A model generated the notes under the pieces. The model was given only the letters and a program-made list of their open reading frames with translations, did no database searches and was not told the origin of the DNA. From an uncultured Luminiphilus sp. (GTDB lineage Bacteria; Pseudomonadota; Gammaproteobacteria; Pseudomonadales; Halieaceae): a stretch of 64,000 bases of DNA. The translations under genes were made by a program, and so were the position numbers. Positions 31,505 through 42,356 of the stretch are shown in pieces; within the stretch, counting starts at the first letter, position 1, and each line of letters starts with the position of its first letter. The DNA is taken from positions 273,024-337,023 of the forward strand of contig CALSMP010000004.1 in the NCBI GenBank assembly GCA_943787485.1. The letters are read 5' to 3'.

Positions 31505-32683
31505 TTATAAGACCTCAAATAAGCCGGCAGCACCTTGACCGCCGCCCACACACATCGTAATCACCACGTATTTAACACCGCGGCGCTTACCTTCAAGCAG
31601 CGCATGGCCAATCATGCGTGATCCACTCATTCCGTAAGGATGACCCACGGCAATGGCGCCCCCATTAACATTCAGCTTGTCATTGTCGATACCAAGCTGA
31701 TCCCGACAATACAGCACCTGCACCGCAAAGGCTTCGTTCAGCTCCCACAAACCAATGTCATCTACGCTGAGGCCATGCTGCTTCAGGAGTTTTGGCACGG
31801 CGAACACGGGGCCGATACCCATTTCGTCAGGCTCGCAACCAGCCACAGCCATACCGCGATAGGCTCCCAGGGGTTGCAGACCCAGCTGCGAGGCGAGCTT
31901 CGCCTCCATCACTACTTGCGCGGACGCGCCATCTGACAGCTGGGACGCGTTACCGGCGGTGATAGTTCCACCTTCAATGACGGTCTTAAGTCCTTGCACG
32001 CCCTCCAGCGTGGAAGGTCGGACCCCCTCATCTGCCGCCACCGTTACCTCGGCTTCCGAGGCCTCACCGGTCTCTTTGTCCCACACGATTCGTGTGCTGG
32101 TGACCGGAATGATTTCATCGGCATACTTGCCAGCCTCATAAGCCGCAGCAACACGCTGCTGGGACTGAAGGCCATATTCATCCATCACATCCCGCGCGAT
32201 GTTGTAGCGCTTGGCTACTACCTCCGCGGTTTGCAGCATTGGCATATAGATATCCTGGTGCATCGCAACCAACTGTTCGTCGACGATACGATGCATGTTC
32301 ATGTGTTCATTCTGAACGAGGGAAATCGATTCCACCCCGCCCCCAACAACGACATCCATGCCATCGTGCAGGATTTGCTTCGCCGCCGTCGCCACAGCCA
32401 TCAACCCCGATGAGCACTGGCGGTCAATCGTCATGCCCGCAACCGAAACCGGAAGCCCAGCGCGCAGCGCAACGTTCCGCGCCACATTCAAAGATTGTGT
32501 GCCCTGAGGCATCGCGCTACCGATGATGCAGTCTTCAACCCGATCGCCTTCGATACCGGCACGCTCAACCGCGGCCTTTACCGCATGGCCAGCTAAGGTT
32601 GGGGATGCGGTGTTGTTGAAACCGCCACGGTACGCTTTACCGATGGGTGTTCGAGCTGTCGAGACAATCACTGCTTCACGCAT
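31505..32683 (-). CDS. Acetyl-CoA acyltransferase (thiolase)
   Basis: A 392-residue thiolase that cleaves 3-ketoacyl-CoA with CoA. Active-site elements are present: nucleophilic cysteine in [25 protein letters not shown] with the catalytic histidine, and [15 protein letters not shown] with the second cysteine. It is closest in feel to degradative FadA/PaaJ-like enzymes. The position after an SDR dehydrogenase, MaoC hydratase and acyl-CoA dehydrogenase makes it the last step of the encoded cycle. Confidence 0.93.
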   Translation of the reverse strand: MREAVIVSTARTPIGKAYRGGFNNTASPTLAGHAVKAAVERAGIEGDRVEDCIIGSAMPQGTQSLNVARNVALRAGLPVSVAGMTIDRQCSSGLMAVATAAKQILHDGMDVVVGGGVESISLVQNEHMNMHRIVDEQLVAMHQDIYMPMLQTAEVVAKRYNIARDVMDEYGLQSQQRVAAAYEAGKYADEIIPVTSTRIVWDKETGEASEAEVTVAADEGVRPSTLEGVQGLKTVIEGGTITAGNASQLSDGASAQVVMEAKLASQLGLQPLGAYRGMAVAGCEPDEMGIGPVFAVPKLLKQHGLSVDDIGLWELNEAFAVQVLYCRDQLGIDNDKLNVNGGAIAVGHPYGMSGSRMIGHALLEGKRRGVKYVVITMCVGGGQGAAGLFEVL

Positions 32684-32745
32684 AATAAATTCCTTGATCC
32701 TTTGTCGTTCATGTTGGTCACGAAGGGGTTACTCGCCTTTCTCAC

Positions 32746-33666
32746 TCACCCTTCAAGTTTGATTCCCAGGCCCTCGGCAGCTTTACCGACCATTCGAAAG
32801 GTCTGCTCAAAGCCGGCTTTCAGCTGGGTTTCCGCCCCGCCGGAAATTTGATCCCAATGCGCCGCAATACCCTCAGGTGTTTGCTCTTCGATGGGCAGCC
32901 AAACCGCGTCAGTTTCGACAATCTTGGCCACGGCGTACGCGCCGGCACCCGCCGCCAGAATGGTGTGGGTTGGCGCATCCTCATTCACCAGATAGAGCAC
33001 CGCCGGTGTAACGGTTTCGGGCGTCAGCAAATTAAACGCCTGCTCCGACATCAGGCCCTCTGTCATTCGAGTACCCGCTGTCGGGGCCAATGCATTCACG
33101 CGAATGTTGTATTTAGCCCCCTCCTGAGCAAGGGTATTCATGAACCCAACGACGCCAAGTTTGGCAGCCCCGTAATTGCTCTGCCCAAAGTTGCCATAAA
33201 GCCCACTGGAGGACGAAGTCATCACGATTCTGCCGTACTCTTGGTTCTTCATGATTTCCCAGACGGCCTTAGTGCAATTAACGCTACCCATTAAATGAAC
33301 ATCGAGCACCAATTTGAAATCAGCCATGTCCATTTTGATGAAACTTTTATCGCGCAAAATCCCCGCGTTGTTGACGAGAATATCGATACGCCCCCAAGCG
33401 TCCATCGTCTTGGCGACCATGTCCTCCACGTCTTCCATTACCGCCACGTTGGCTGGGTGCGCTATCGCCTCTCCACCTAACGCTTCAATCTCCGCAACCA
33501 CCGCCAGCGCCGCATCACTGTTCTGCCCTTCACCGCTGACCGATCCTCCCAGATCATTGACCACCACTTTGGCACCGCGCTTAGCCAATTCAATAGCGTG
33601 ACTGCGCCCGAGGCCTCCTCCCGCGCCGGTCACTATTGCCACCTTACCGTCGTAACGAATCGTCAT
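32746..33666 (-). CDS. SDR 3-hydroxyacyl-CoA dehydrogenase, peroxisomal MFE-2-like
   Basis: A 306-residue short-chain dehydrogenase resembling the dehydrogenase domain of eukaryotic peroxisomal multifunctional enzyme 2 (HSD17B4). It has TGAGGGLGRSHA for NAD binding, LVNNAGILRD, catalytic serine in TSSSSGLYGNFG and the YGAAK tyrosine-lysine pair. Its C-terminal extension (ETQLKAGFEQTFRMVG) is longer than in simple SDRs. The ATG at 33666 has GGAG upstream; a TTG four codons earlier is unlikely. With the MaoC hydratase next to it, it would oxidise a (3R)-hydroxyacyl-CoA by MFE-2 analogy. Confidence 0.9.
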   Translation of the reverse strand: MTIRYDGKVAIVTGAGGGLGRSHAIELAKRGAKVVVNDLGGSVSGEGQNSDAALAVVAEIEALGGEAIAHPANVAVMEDVEDMVAKTMDAWGRIDILVNNAGILRDKSFIKMDMADFKLVLDVHLMGSVNCTKAVWEIMKNQEYGRIVMTSSSSGLYGNFGQSNYGAAKLGVVGFMNTLAQEGAKYNIRVNALAPTAGTRMTEGLMSEQAFNLLTPETVTPAVLYLVNEDAPTHTILAAGAGAYAVAKIVETDAVWLPIEEQTPEGIAAHWDQISGGAETQLKAGFEQTFRMVGKAAEGLGIKLEG

Positions 33667-33693
33667 AATTTTCTCCAAAGAAGTAGAAATCGA

Positions 33694-34158
33694 TTAGGCA
33701 ATGAAGGACATGCCAAGCCATTCAGCATAGAGTGCGGGGGTATCGACACCCTCGATCTCTACCGTGATATTTTGCTGCGTCAAAAACCGATTGGCGTCTT
33801 TCTGCTCGACGCTCGCAAGTTCGACATGGGCCCGGACGCGACCACCGGCAGGAACCGGCGCCAAAAATCTGACTTTGTTGAGACCATAATTGACGCCCAT
33901 GACTAACCCCTCGGGGTGCACAGCAACGCTCTCACACAATTTGACCAGCATCGACAGGGTCAAAAACCCGTGTGCGATCGTGCCGCCAAAAGGCGTTTTG
34001 GCGGCGGCTTCCTGATCAATGTGGATGAACTGATGGTCTTCGGTGCAATCGGCGAAATTATTGATGCGCTGCTGGTCGAGGGTAATCCAATCACTGGTAC
34101 CTAAACTGGTACCGACCAACGCTTTAAGTTCATCAGGAGTTACTGTTTTGAAGGCCAT
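33694..34158 (-). CDS. MaoC-like (R)-specific enoyl-CoA hydratase
   Basis: A 154-residue hotdog hydratase of the MaoC/NodN type. The hydratase-2 motif is visible as FADCTEDHQFIHIDQEAAAKTPFGGTIAHGF, with catalytic aspartate and histidine in DHQFIH. It is followed by FLTLSMLVKLCE. It probably hydrates an enoyl-CoA to a 3-hydroxyacyl-CoA for the neighbouring SDR. It is too short to be the approximately 280-residue mesaconyl-C1-CoA hydratase of the 3-hydroxypropionate bi-cycle. Confidence 0.9.
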   Translation of the reverse strand: MAFKTVTPDELKALVGTSLGTSDWITLDQQRINNFADCTEDHQFIHIDQEAAAKTPFGGTIAHGFLTLSMLVKLCESVAVHPEGLVMGVNYGLNKVRFLAPVPAGGRVRAHVELASVEQKDANRFLTQQNITVEIEGVDTPALYAEWLGMSFIA

Positions 34159-34257
34159 CGTTTATTCCTCTTCGTCTAATAGTGATCGAGCAGTCAATGT
34201 GGGTGGAAGCTCCCCTGCCCGATGATCGGGTTTAACCCGGCGGGAGGCACCCAGGAA

Positions 34258-35514
34258 TTAACCGTCGCGGAAAGTCCCGGTCGGTTCGTCGGCGCGGGCA
34301 ATATATTTTTTAAGTTCGTTACGTCCAACCACCATACGGTGCACGGCATCGGGCCCATCGGCCAGGCGGAGGGTTCTCTGGCCTGACCACATAGCCGCGA
34401 GCGGCGTGTCCTGAGAAATACCAATTCCCCCATGCATTTGAATGGCCTCATCAACCACCTTCAGCGTCATGTTGGGCACCACCGTCTTGATCATTGAGAT
34501 CCATATTCGGGCCTCTTTAGCATCGACGTTGTCCATCATCCACGCGGTTTTTAATGTCAGCAATCTCGCTTGCTCAATATTCATTCGGGCATCGGCAATA
34601 ATGTCGATATTGCCGCCTAGCCGGGCAAGGGGTTTGCCAAACGCTTCGCGGCTGGTAGCCCGCTCACACAGCAGTTGCAAAGCTCGCTCCGCTGCGCCAA
34701 TCGAGCGCATGCAGTGATGGATGCGGCCCGGACCTAGCCGGCCCTGGGAAATTTCAAACCCCCTGCCCTCACCCAAAATGATGTTGTCCTTGGGAACACG
34801 CACATCATTGAGCTTTAAGTGCATATGACCATGGGGCGCATCATCCATATTGAAGACCGTTAGGTGCCTCAGAATCTCGAGACCGGGTGAATCTAAGGGC
34901 ACCAAAATCTGAGATTGCTGTTGGTGCTTTGGCGCATCAGGACTGGTTTTGACCATGCAGATCATGATCTTGCAGCGTGGGTCTCCCGCTCCTGAGATCC
35001 AGTGCTTCTCGCCGTTGATGACCCACTCGTCGCCATCAAGCACGGCACGGGTGGAAATGTTGGTGGCGTCAGATGAGGCGACACCCGGTTCGGTCATGCC
35101 AAAGCAAGATCGGATTTCACCGCGCATCAGGGGGTCAAGCCACTGCTTTTTCTGCGCCTCGCTACCATATTTGTGCAGCACTTCCATGTTGCCGGTATCG
35201 GGTGCCGAACAGTTGAAGACTTCGGCGCCCAGGTGGCATTTACCCATTTCCTCGGCAAGATGGGCGTAGTCAACCGTATTGAGTCCGGAACCGTGCTCGC
35301 CGTCACCGGTAAGAAAGAAGTTCCACAGACCCCGCTCTCTGGCTCCCGCTTTGATTTGTTGGAGAATCTCGGTCTGTCTCGCCGTAAATTCCCAGGGGCT
35401 ACCCTGGCGGATCTCGGCAAAAAATTCGTGCTCAACGGGTACGACGTGGTCGGCAATATAAGTGCGCACCTGCTCGAGGAGCGGGGCCACGCGATCAGAG
35501 ATACCTAAATCCAT
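34258..35514 (-). CDS. Acyl-CoA dehydrogenase (ACAD10/11-like)
   Basis: A 418-residue FAD-dependent acyl-CoA dehydrogenase. It shows CFGMTEPGVASSDATN (FAD/substrate loop), INGEKHWISGAGDP, the helical domain with GPGRIHHCMRSIGAAERAL, and QMHGGIGISQDTPLAAMW near the end. It resembles the ACAD10/11 branch rather than short-chain enzymes. It is the first gene of the minus-strand operon. The 157 bases upstream hold two AACATACT repeats and a TTGA-CTT-TCAA inverted repeat (35604-35614) that could be a regulator site. Confidence 0.92.
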   Translation of the reverse strand: MDLGISDRVAPLLEQVRTYIADHVVPVEHEFFAEIRQGSPWEFTARQTEILQQIKAGARERGLWNFFLTGDGEHGSGLNTVDYAHLAEEMGKCHLGAEVFNCSAPDTGNMEVLHKYGSEAQKKQWLDPLMRGEIRSCFGMTEPGVASSDATNISTRAVLDGDEWVINGEKHWISGAGDPRCKIMICMVKTSPDAPKHQQQSQILVPLDSPGLEILRHLTVFNMDDAPHGHMHLKLNDVRVPKDNIILGEGRGFEISQGRLGPGRIHHCMRSIGAAERALQLLCERATSREAFGKPLARLGGNIDIIADARMNIEQARLLTLKTAWMMDNVDAKEARIWISMIKTVVPNMTLKVVDEAIQMHGGIGISQDTPLAAMWSGQRTLRLADGPDAVHRMVVGRNELKKYIARADEPTGTFRDG

Positions 35515-35671
35515 AAGGGGTCACCTCCTAGGGCTAGATTTTGCAAGACGAAGACGCTGGGAGAAGCTCACTTCCCGAGCGTTTGAACTTACAGTATGTT
35601 TTTTTGACTTTCAAGTATGTTTGGCGGCCTAGCCCCGGCTCCCCAACCACCCGACATCGGCGTTGACGCCA

Positions 35672-36586
35672 TTAAAGATCGAGCGCCATTTGGTCAAATG
35701 CCACCTCAATACCCTCCGCTTCAACCGCTCTGCGCTCCGGGGAATCCTCGATCAAAATGGGATTGGTGTTGTTTATGTGGATGAGGATCTTTCGAGGTCC
35801 GTCCAGTCGGCGTAGCCACGTCAACATGCCCTCATCCCCGCTCTGCGGTAGGTGGCCCATTTCACTGGCTAATTTGGTGCCGACGCCAGCACGCTGCATT
35901 TCATCCTCGGCCCAAAAAGTGCCGTCAACCATGACGCAATCAGCAGACTGCATGATAGACAGTAAACCCTCGGACATTTGGCCGAGCCCGGGCGCATAAA
36001 ACAGGGATGCCTGCGCGACTGTGTCTTCGATTAAATAGCCGACGTTATCGCCCAGATGTGGATCGAATCGATGGGGAGAGTATGGGGGCGCTTTACCATC
36101 AAGCGGCACCGCTGTTATCGAAAGACCGTCGATGCCCGCCACCTGAAAAGCACTGCCGTCGACGGGCACCTGCGTGTGCTGCACACCGCCGTCCCAACTC
36201 TCGAGCATCACAAAGATGGGGAAACCCGTGCTCAGGTCCTGCGCGACCATATCGGTGCAGTAAACCCTCAGCGGGCAACCCTCCCGCAGGAACAGCAAAC
36301 CCGTCGTATGATCAATCTGGCTATCGGCGAGCACCACCGCGTGAATGCCCGTATCGCGATTGCCGGCTTTAGGTTGTAGCGGCGGGTTAGCCTCCAGCTG
36401 CGCCCGAATGTCCGGAGATGCATTGAACAAAATCCACTGCTCGCCACTCACCGACACCGCGATTGACGACTGGGTTCTCGGCAACGCGTCGACCGACCCC
36501 TCGCGCACACCACGGCAATTACGACAGTTGCAATTCCATTGCGGAAAACCGCCGCCCGCTGCCGATCCAAGAACCCTAACCTTCAT
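35672..36586 (-). CDS. pqqB: PqqB, pyrroloquinoline quinone biosynthesis protein
   Basis: A metallo-beta-lactamase-fold protein required in PQQ cofactor biosynthesis, likely as a hydroxylase acting on the PqqA-derived intermediate. The 304-residue protein begins [21 protein letters not shown], with the cysteine-rich zinc motif CNCRNCRG and the fold signature [14 protein letters not shown] 36586 is chosen over a longer frame. pqqA lies 105 bases upstream with a terminator between. No pqqC, D or E follows: the next gene on this strand is an acyl-CoA dehydrogenase, so the rest of the pathway must be elsewhere. Confidence 0.96.
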   Translation of the reverse strand: MKVRVLGSAAGGGFPQWNCNCRNCRGVREGSVDALPRTQSSIAVSVSGEQWILFNASPDIRAQLEANPPLQPKAGNRDTGIHAVVLADSQIDHTTGLLFLREGCPLRVYCTDMVAQDLSTGFPIFVMLESWDGGVQHTQVPVDGSAFQVAGIDGLSITAVPLDGKAPPYSPHRFDPHLGDNVGYLIEDTVAQASLFYAPGLGQMSEGLLSIMQSADCVMVDGTFWAEDEMQRAGVGTKLASEMGHLPQSGDEGMLTWLRRLDGPRKILIHINNTNPILIEDSPERRAVEAEGIEVAFDQMALDL

Positions 36587-36641
36587 CGCACCACCCCAGA
36601 CCTGCTTAATCCTGTGCACAACACCGACGCGCGTAAACGCG

Positions 36642-36660
36642 AGACAAAAAAAATCCGCCC
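36642..36660 (-). other. T-tract following the pqqA-pqqB hairpin
   Basis: On the minus strand a run of seven T (then GTCTC) directly follows the hairpin at 36654-36671, completing the features of an intrinsic terminator between pqqA and pqqB. Confidence 0.6.
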
Positions 36661-36671
36661 AATCAGGCGGA
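36654..36671 (-). terminator. Hairpin terminator/attenuator between pqqA and pqqB
   Basis: TCCGCC and GGCGGA form a 6-bp stem about 20 bases after the pqqA stop, followed on the minus strand by seven T. It should make a short abundant pqqA transcript with partial read-through into pqqB, which would suit the need for more PqqA substrate peptide than enzyme. Confidence 0.75.
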
Positions 36672-36691
36672 CTTTGGCATCACGTGGCGAA

Positions 36692-36763
36692 TCAACGCAC
36701 GCTGAAGTACATGGTGACTTCAAAACCTACACGCAAATCAACGTACTCGGGTTTGGTCCACAT
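36692..36763 (-). CDS. pqqA: PqqA, PQQ precursor peptide
   Basis: A 23-residue ribosomal peptide that supplies the glutamate and tyrosine carbon skeletons of [23 protein letters not shown] followed by SVR has the conserved FEVTMYF core with the glutamate and tyrosine that are crosslinked. The ATG at 36763 follows AAGGAGAGCACC, a strong ribosome site. A terminator-like hairpin follows and then pqqB. PQQ serves as cofactor of periplasmic alcohol and sugar dehydrogenases. Confidence 0.95.
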   Translation of the reverse strand: MWTKPEYVDLRVGFEVTMYFSVR

Positions 36764-39426
<2,663 letters not shown>

Positions 39427-39460
39427 CCAACACAGCTAGCAAAACAGCAAAATAACCCCA

Positions 39461-39497
39461 CCACAAAAAAGCCCGGCCAGAGCCGGGCTTTTTTGTG
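39461..39497. terminator. Bidirectional terminator after katG
   Basis: AGCCCGGC and GCCGGGCT (39470-39477/39482-39489) form an 8-bp stem with loop CAGA, flanked by A6 and T6 runs and further pairing CCAC/GTGG. It lies between convergent katG and the YeeE-family gene. Confidence 0.93.
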
Positions 39498-39509
39498 GTG
39501 ACTAACCAA

Positions 39510-40040
39510 CTACTCGTAGCGATCCTTGAGGATTAAAAACGCCATCGAAAGCAGCAGCAGACTAAAGGGAACCGCAAGATACACCGCATTGATTCCAATC
39601 AATTCTTGGATGGTGACCGCACCAAAATTGAAGGGTTGTATGAGCCAGGCCTCCAGCGTTGGGAACATGAAGGCAAAAATCAGTGCGCCAACGAGGCCCC
39701 CGACTAACGTAAAAATAGCATCGAACTTGCCCTCGGCGGCACCCACAACACAGGTGCCCGGACAGTAACCTGAAACGGCCCACCCAATGCCAAAAATCAC
39801 GCCTCCAAGCGCCACACCACCCAAATAGGCGGGCTTGATGCTGAGATTAGCGAGTCCGCCAAGGTCAAGTAGATAGATCCCCAACGTGCCCACGCCTATC
39901 GCCGTGCACATCAACTTGATGATCCACATATCCTTAAGCAACAGCGTACCCAAAATCCGGCGGTAGCTCGTGGCGCCGCCCATGTAAAGAATCGCGCCGA
40001 ACACGCCGCCAATAAGAAACCCGATGAGTAACGTATTCAT
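39510..40040 (-). CDS. YeeE/YedE family membrane protein (second half of pair)
   Basis: A 176-residue inner-membrane protein of the YeeE/YedE (sulfur transport) family with about five hydrophobic helices and the conserved cysteine motif SGYCPGTCVVGAAEGK. ATG 40040 (MNTLLIGFLIGG) is chosen because the upstream extension overlaps the preceding gene. Relatives such as TsuA import thiosulfate, and half-length pairs are linked to sulfide or persulfide handling. Together with the next gene upstream it would form a heteromeric transporter. Function is inferred from family only. Confidence 0.88.
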   Translation of the reverse strand: MNTLLIGFLIGGVFGAILYMGGATSYRRILGTLLLKDMWIIKLMCTAIGVGTLGIYLLDLGGLANLSIKPAYLGGVALGGVIFGIGWAVSGYCPGTCVVGAAEGKFDAIFTLVGGLVGALIFAFMFPTLEAWLIQPFNFGAVTIQELIGINAVYLAVPFSLLLLSMAFLILKDRYE

Positions 40041-40044
40041 AAGA

Positions 40045-40581
40045 TTAACCTCGCTTGCGATAGAGGATATGTGCGGCAAGTATTGCCGCGCCAAAAGTAA
40101 ACACACCGAAAACAAAGGAGCTCAAGGCGAGCTGGGACATACCGCTAATCATGTGGCCGCTGGTACAGCCTCCAGCAAGCCGTGCACCAAATAGCAATAA
40201 CACGCCGCCGAAAAACGCGCTCACGAAACGTTTTTTTCGTGAACCTCCAAACACCGCCGCCCACATAGGCGGCATCGACCCTTTATCGGCCTCGGGCTGC
40301 TTCGCACGAAGCAGACGGGATGTGATGAGGCCACCGGCGAACATTCCGGCCACAAGCATCCAGCCATAGCCAATGCTCCATTCGTCTTTCACCCCGTATT
40401 TAGCGAGATAGGTATTACTCTCGGCGGCCGCTGGCGCAACTGCATGAACCGCGATTGCGTCGGTCACGACAAATTGGGTTGACACCCCGAGCGGTTTAAC
40501 AAGGAAGGTCGCCAACGTCAGCAGCAACCCAAGCGCCACACCGGCGATTTTCCAAGAAATAATGGCGTCATTCTCTTTCAT
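40045..40581 (-). CDS. YeeE/YedE family membrane protein (first half of pair)
   Basis: A 178-residue partner of the following gene, with an N-terminal helix (SWKIAGVALGLLLTLATFLV), a periplasmic stretch, and the conserved cysteine region LAGGCTSGHMISGMSQLALSS. ATG 40581 is preceded by GGGGA; a GTG at 40596 is possible. Only four bases separate it from the next gene. An inverted repeat GAATA-AGCA-TATTC lies 68 bases upstream and may bind an ArsR/BigR-like regulator, as known for similar sulfur-responsive operons. Confidence 0.87.
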   Translation of the reverse strand: MKENDAIISWKIAGVALGLLLTLATFLVKPLGVSTQFVVTDAIAVHAVAPAAAESNTYLAKYGVKDEWSIGYGWMLVAGMFAGGLITSRLLRAKQPEADKGSMPPMWAAVFGGSRKKRFVSAFFGGVLLLFGARLAGGCTSGHMISGMSQLALSSFVFGVFTFGAAILAAHILYRKRG

Positions 40582-40648
40582 AGGCTGGTTCCCCACGGTT
40601 TGTATGTAGCGAGTGGCCCCGCTACGGGTTTTATTTAGTACCGTATTG

Positions 40649-40662
40649 GAATAAGCATATTC
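40649..40662. promoter_or_regulatory. Candidate operator upstream of the YeeE/YedE pair
   Basis: GAATA, spacer AGCA, TATTC is a perfect inverted repeat in an AT-rich stretch in the likely promoter. Its form recalls ArsR-family sites; no such regulator gene is adjacent, so the assignment is tentative. Confidence 0.35.
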
Positions 40663-40743
40663 TATTTAGTGTTAAAAAGACACTTTTTTTGACAAACCGC
40701 TCAGAAGGGTCCGCAAACCCGAGGTCGGGCCCAATCTAAAAGC

Positions 40744-41118
40744 CTAGCGCACGCGTTGGTAAGGTTTTTTCCAGGGTGCACCCGACATGGGCTCCACCTT
40801 CATGTCGGTATCAGGCAACAGTGAGAAGCCCTCGTCCTCCTCCGACTTTTTGCCCTCACCCGTCTCCTCGGCCAGCACCGCCGTGTCATTGAGCGCCGTA
40901 TCGTTTAGCTGGCTATGCCCATAACGCCCCGATGAGGCCTTCAGGCAGGAGGACGCCGCCGCCGTGCGCACCCAAGCCTCCTGCTGATCAGTCCAAGCAT
41001 CAGCGCCCAAACGCAACTCCGCGAGGGTCTCGGCGACCACTGCCTCACACTCAATCCCTGCTTGACTCACCCCCGTAATCAACAGACCCACCACCAGCAA
41101 CACTCCGCGAACTATCAC
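40744..41118 (-). CDS. Hypothetical exported protein
   Basis: A 124-residue protein that I do not recognise. It begins with a convincing signal peptide (MIVRGVLLVVGLLITGVSQA) followed by about 100 residues with two cysteines (GIECEAV and SSCLKAS), which could form a disulfide in the periplasm. The C-terminal half is polar and acidic (EETGEGKKSEEDEGF). The GTG start is preceded by AGGAGATGAGTA. It stands alone between the YeeE pair and the TorF-family gene. Confidence 0.7.
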   Translation of the reverse strand: MIVRGVLLVVGLLITGVSQAGIECEAVVAETLAELRLGADAWTDQQEAWVRTAAASSCLKASSGRYGHSQLNDTALNDTAVLAEETGEGKKSEEDEGFSLLPDTDMKVEPMSGAPWKKPYQRVR

Positions 41119-41418
41119 TACTCATCTCCTTTTTGGCATCCGATAACCGTTGTGGTCAGACCGCATCATGGCACGGACAGACGGAAAATAGGCGCACATC
41201 TTTAGTGCGGCCTTGCCCCAAAACAAAACTCTCGGCGGGCGCGGAGCGGAGCCTCATGTTCGGCAAAATCGTATAACTTTGTATTCATTTCAATGGGTTA
41301 TGAAAGTTGGCAAGGCTGTTGCAAAGAACATCGCAGGTGCTGCGGCAGAAGCTCGCGGGGGATGAGCGATTGGAGGGCACCCCACTCAATTCACAACGGA
41401 AGCCACTAAGGAAACTTT
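41119..41418. other. Intergenic region before the TorF-family gene (300 bp)
   Basis: No gene supported. It should hold promoters for the exported hypothetical protein (minus) and the TorF-family gene (plus). The ribosome site AAGGAAACTTT precedes ATG 41419. Confidence 0.5.
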
Positions 41419-42162
41419 ATGAAATTGTTAACTTCTCAACGCCCTGTTTTGAACCGAGCCGTCGCCGCTGCACTGCTGGTAAGCGGTTTGTCGGCTGCAC
41501 CTGCAATGGCGGGGGAATGGTCGGCAAACGCGTCGGTAACCAACAACTACATTTGGCGAGGCCTCACGCAGACCATGAACAACTCTGCGGTGCAGGGCGG
41601 CATCGACTTCGTCTCTGACAGCGGCTTCTACGCCGGTACGTGGGTATCCAACGTCAAGTACGAATCGTCAGATGCCTACTCCTACGAGCACGACATGTAT
41701 GCGGGATACGCCTTCAGTGCCGGCGACGTGAGCATGGATGTGGGCTACCTTTACTACAACTACGACAGCGCTGCCGGCTACGACTTCGGCGAGGTTTACT
41801 TCAACGTAGGGTACGGCGGCTTGGGCTTGGGACTCAGTTTGCTCGCCAACGCAGAACCCGATGAAGGTCCGGACGAGGACTTTGGATTTGGCAGCGCCTA
41901 TTATGTGTCAGCTGACTATGGCTTTGAGGTCGGGGACGGTATCGGCATCGGGCTGCACGTCGGCTACCATGATGGCGACTTCGTAGACTCCTTTAATGGC
42001 GTCGACGGTGGTTATGCTGACTACAATATTAGTATCTCTAAGGGCGGCTTCTCGTTCATGGTCTCTGACACGAATGCTGAAGGGGATTTTGCTACCGGTG
42101 TACCGCTCGACAACCAAAGCGTCAAATTTGTTATCTCCTACGGCGTTGATATTTCTATGTAA
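41419..42162 (+). CDS. TorF family putative outer-membrane porin
   Basis: A 247-residue outer-membrane beta-barrel protein of the TorF/TIGR02001 family. A signal peptide ends at SAAPAMA before GEWSANASVTNNYIWRGLTQT, the family hallmark. The rest is rich in Gly, Tyr and alternating hydrophobics (DVSMDVGYLYYNYDS, YADYNISISKGGFSFMVSD), ending in a strand. Members have been linked to porin-like activity or ammonium/organic solute uptake, but the substrate is unknown. A strong terminator follows. Confidence 0.87.
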   Translation: MKLLTSQRPVLNRAVAAALLVSGLSAAPAMAGEWSANASVTNNYIWRGLTQTMNNSAVQGGIDFVSDSGFYAGTWVSNVKYESSDAYSYEHDMYAGYAFSAGDVSMDVGYLYYNYDSAAGYDFGEVYFNVGYGGLGLGLSLLANAEPDEGPDEDFGFGSAYYVSADYGFEVGDGIGIGLHVGYHDGDFVDSFNGVDGGYADYNISISKGGFSFMVSDTNAEGDFATGVPLDNQSVKFVISYGVDISM

Positions 42163-42189
42163 CACCCTGTCCAGTTCGTTTTTCTTGTG

Positions 42190-42214
42190 AGCCCACCTCG
42201 GTGGGCTTTTTTTT
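42190..42214 (+). terminator. Intrinsic terminator after the TorF-family gene
   Basis: AGCCCAC, loop CTCG, GTGGGCT followed by a run of T, 27 bases after the stop codon. Confidence 0.92.
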
Positions 42215-42356
42215 GCCCCTCGGTTTTATGACTTGCAGATCGCAGCTTTCGAACTTACCGTGTTCGCTTGGTGAGGCGACACCAGGCTGAGCAATAGCAG
42301 CCCCAGTTTGGTACGAAACATGAGCACTAGCGCTCTGCATCAGCGAGTTGATTTTC

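Noticed and set aside
33694..34158. MaoC gene as the mesaconyl-CoA hydratase of the 3-hydroxypropionate bi-cycle
   Set aside because: Too short and embedded in a beta-oxidation-type operon; the expected enzyme is about twice the length.
35672..36586. pqqB as a generic metallo-beta-lactamase hydrolase
   Set aside because: The N-terminal [12 protein letters not shown] motif and adjacent pqqA identify PqqB.
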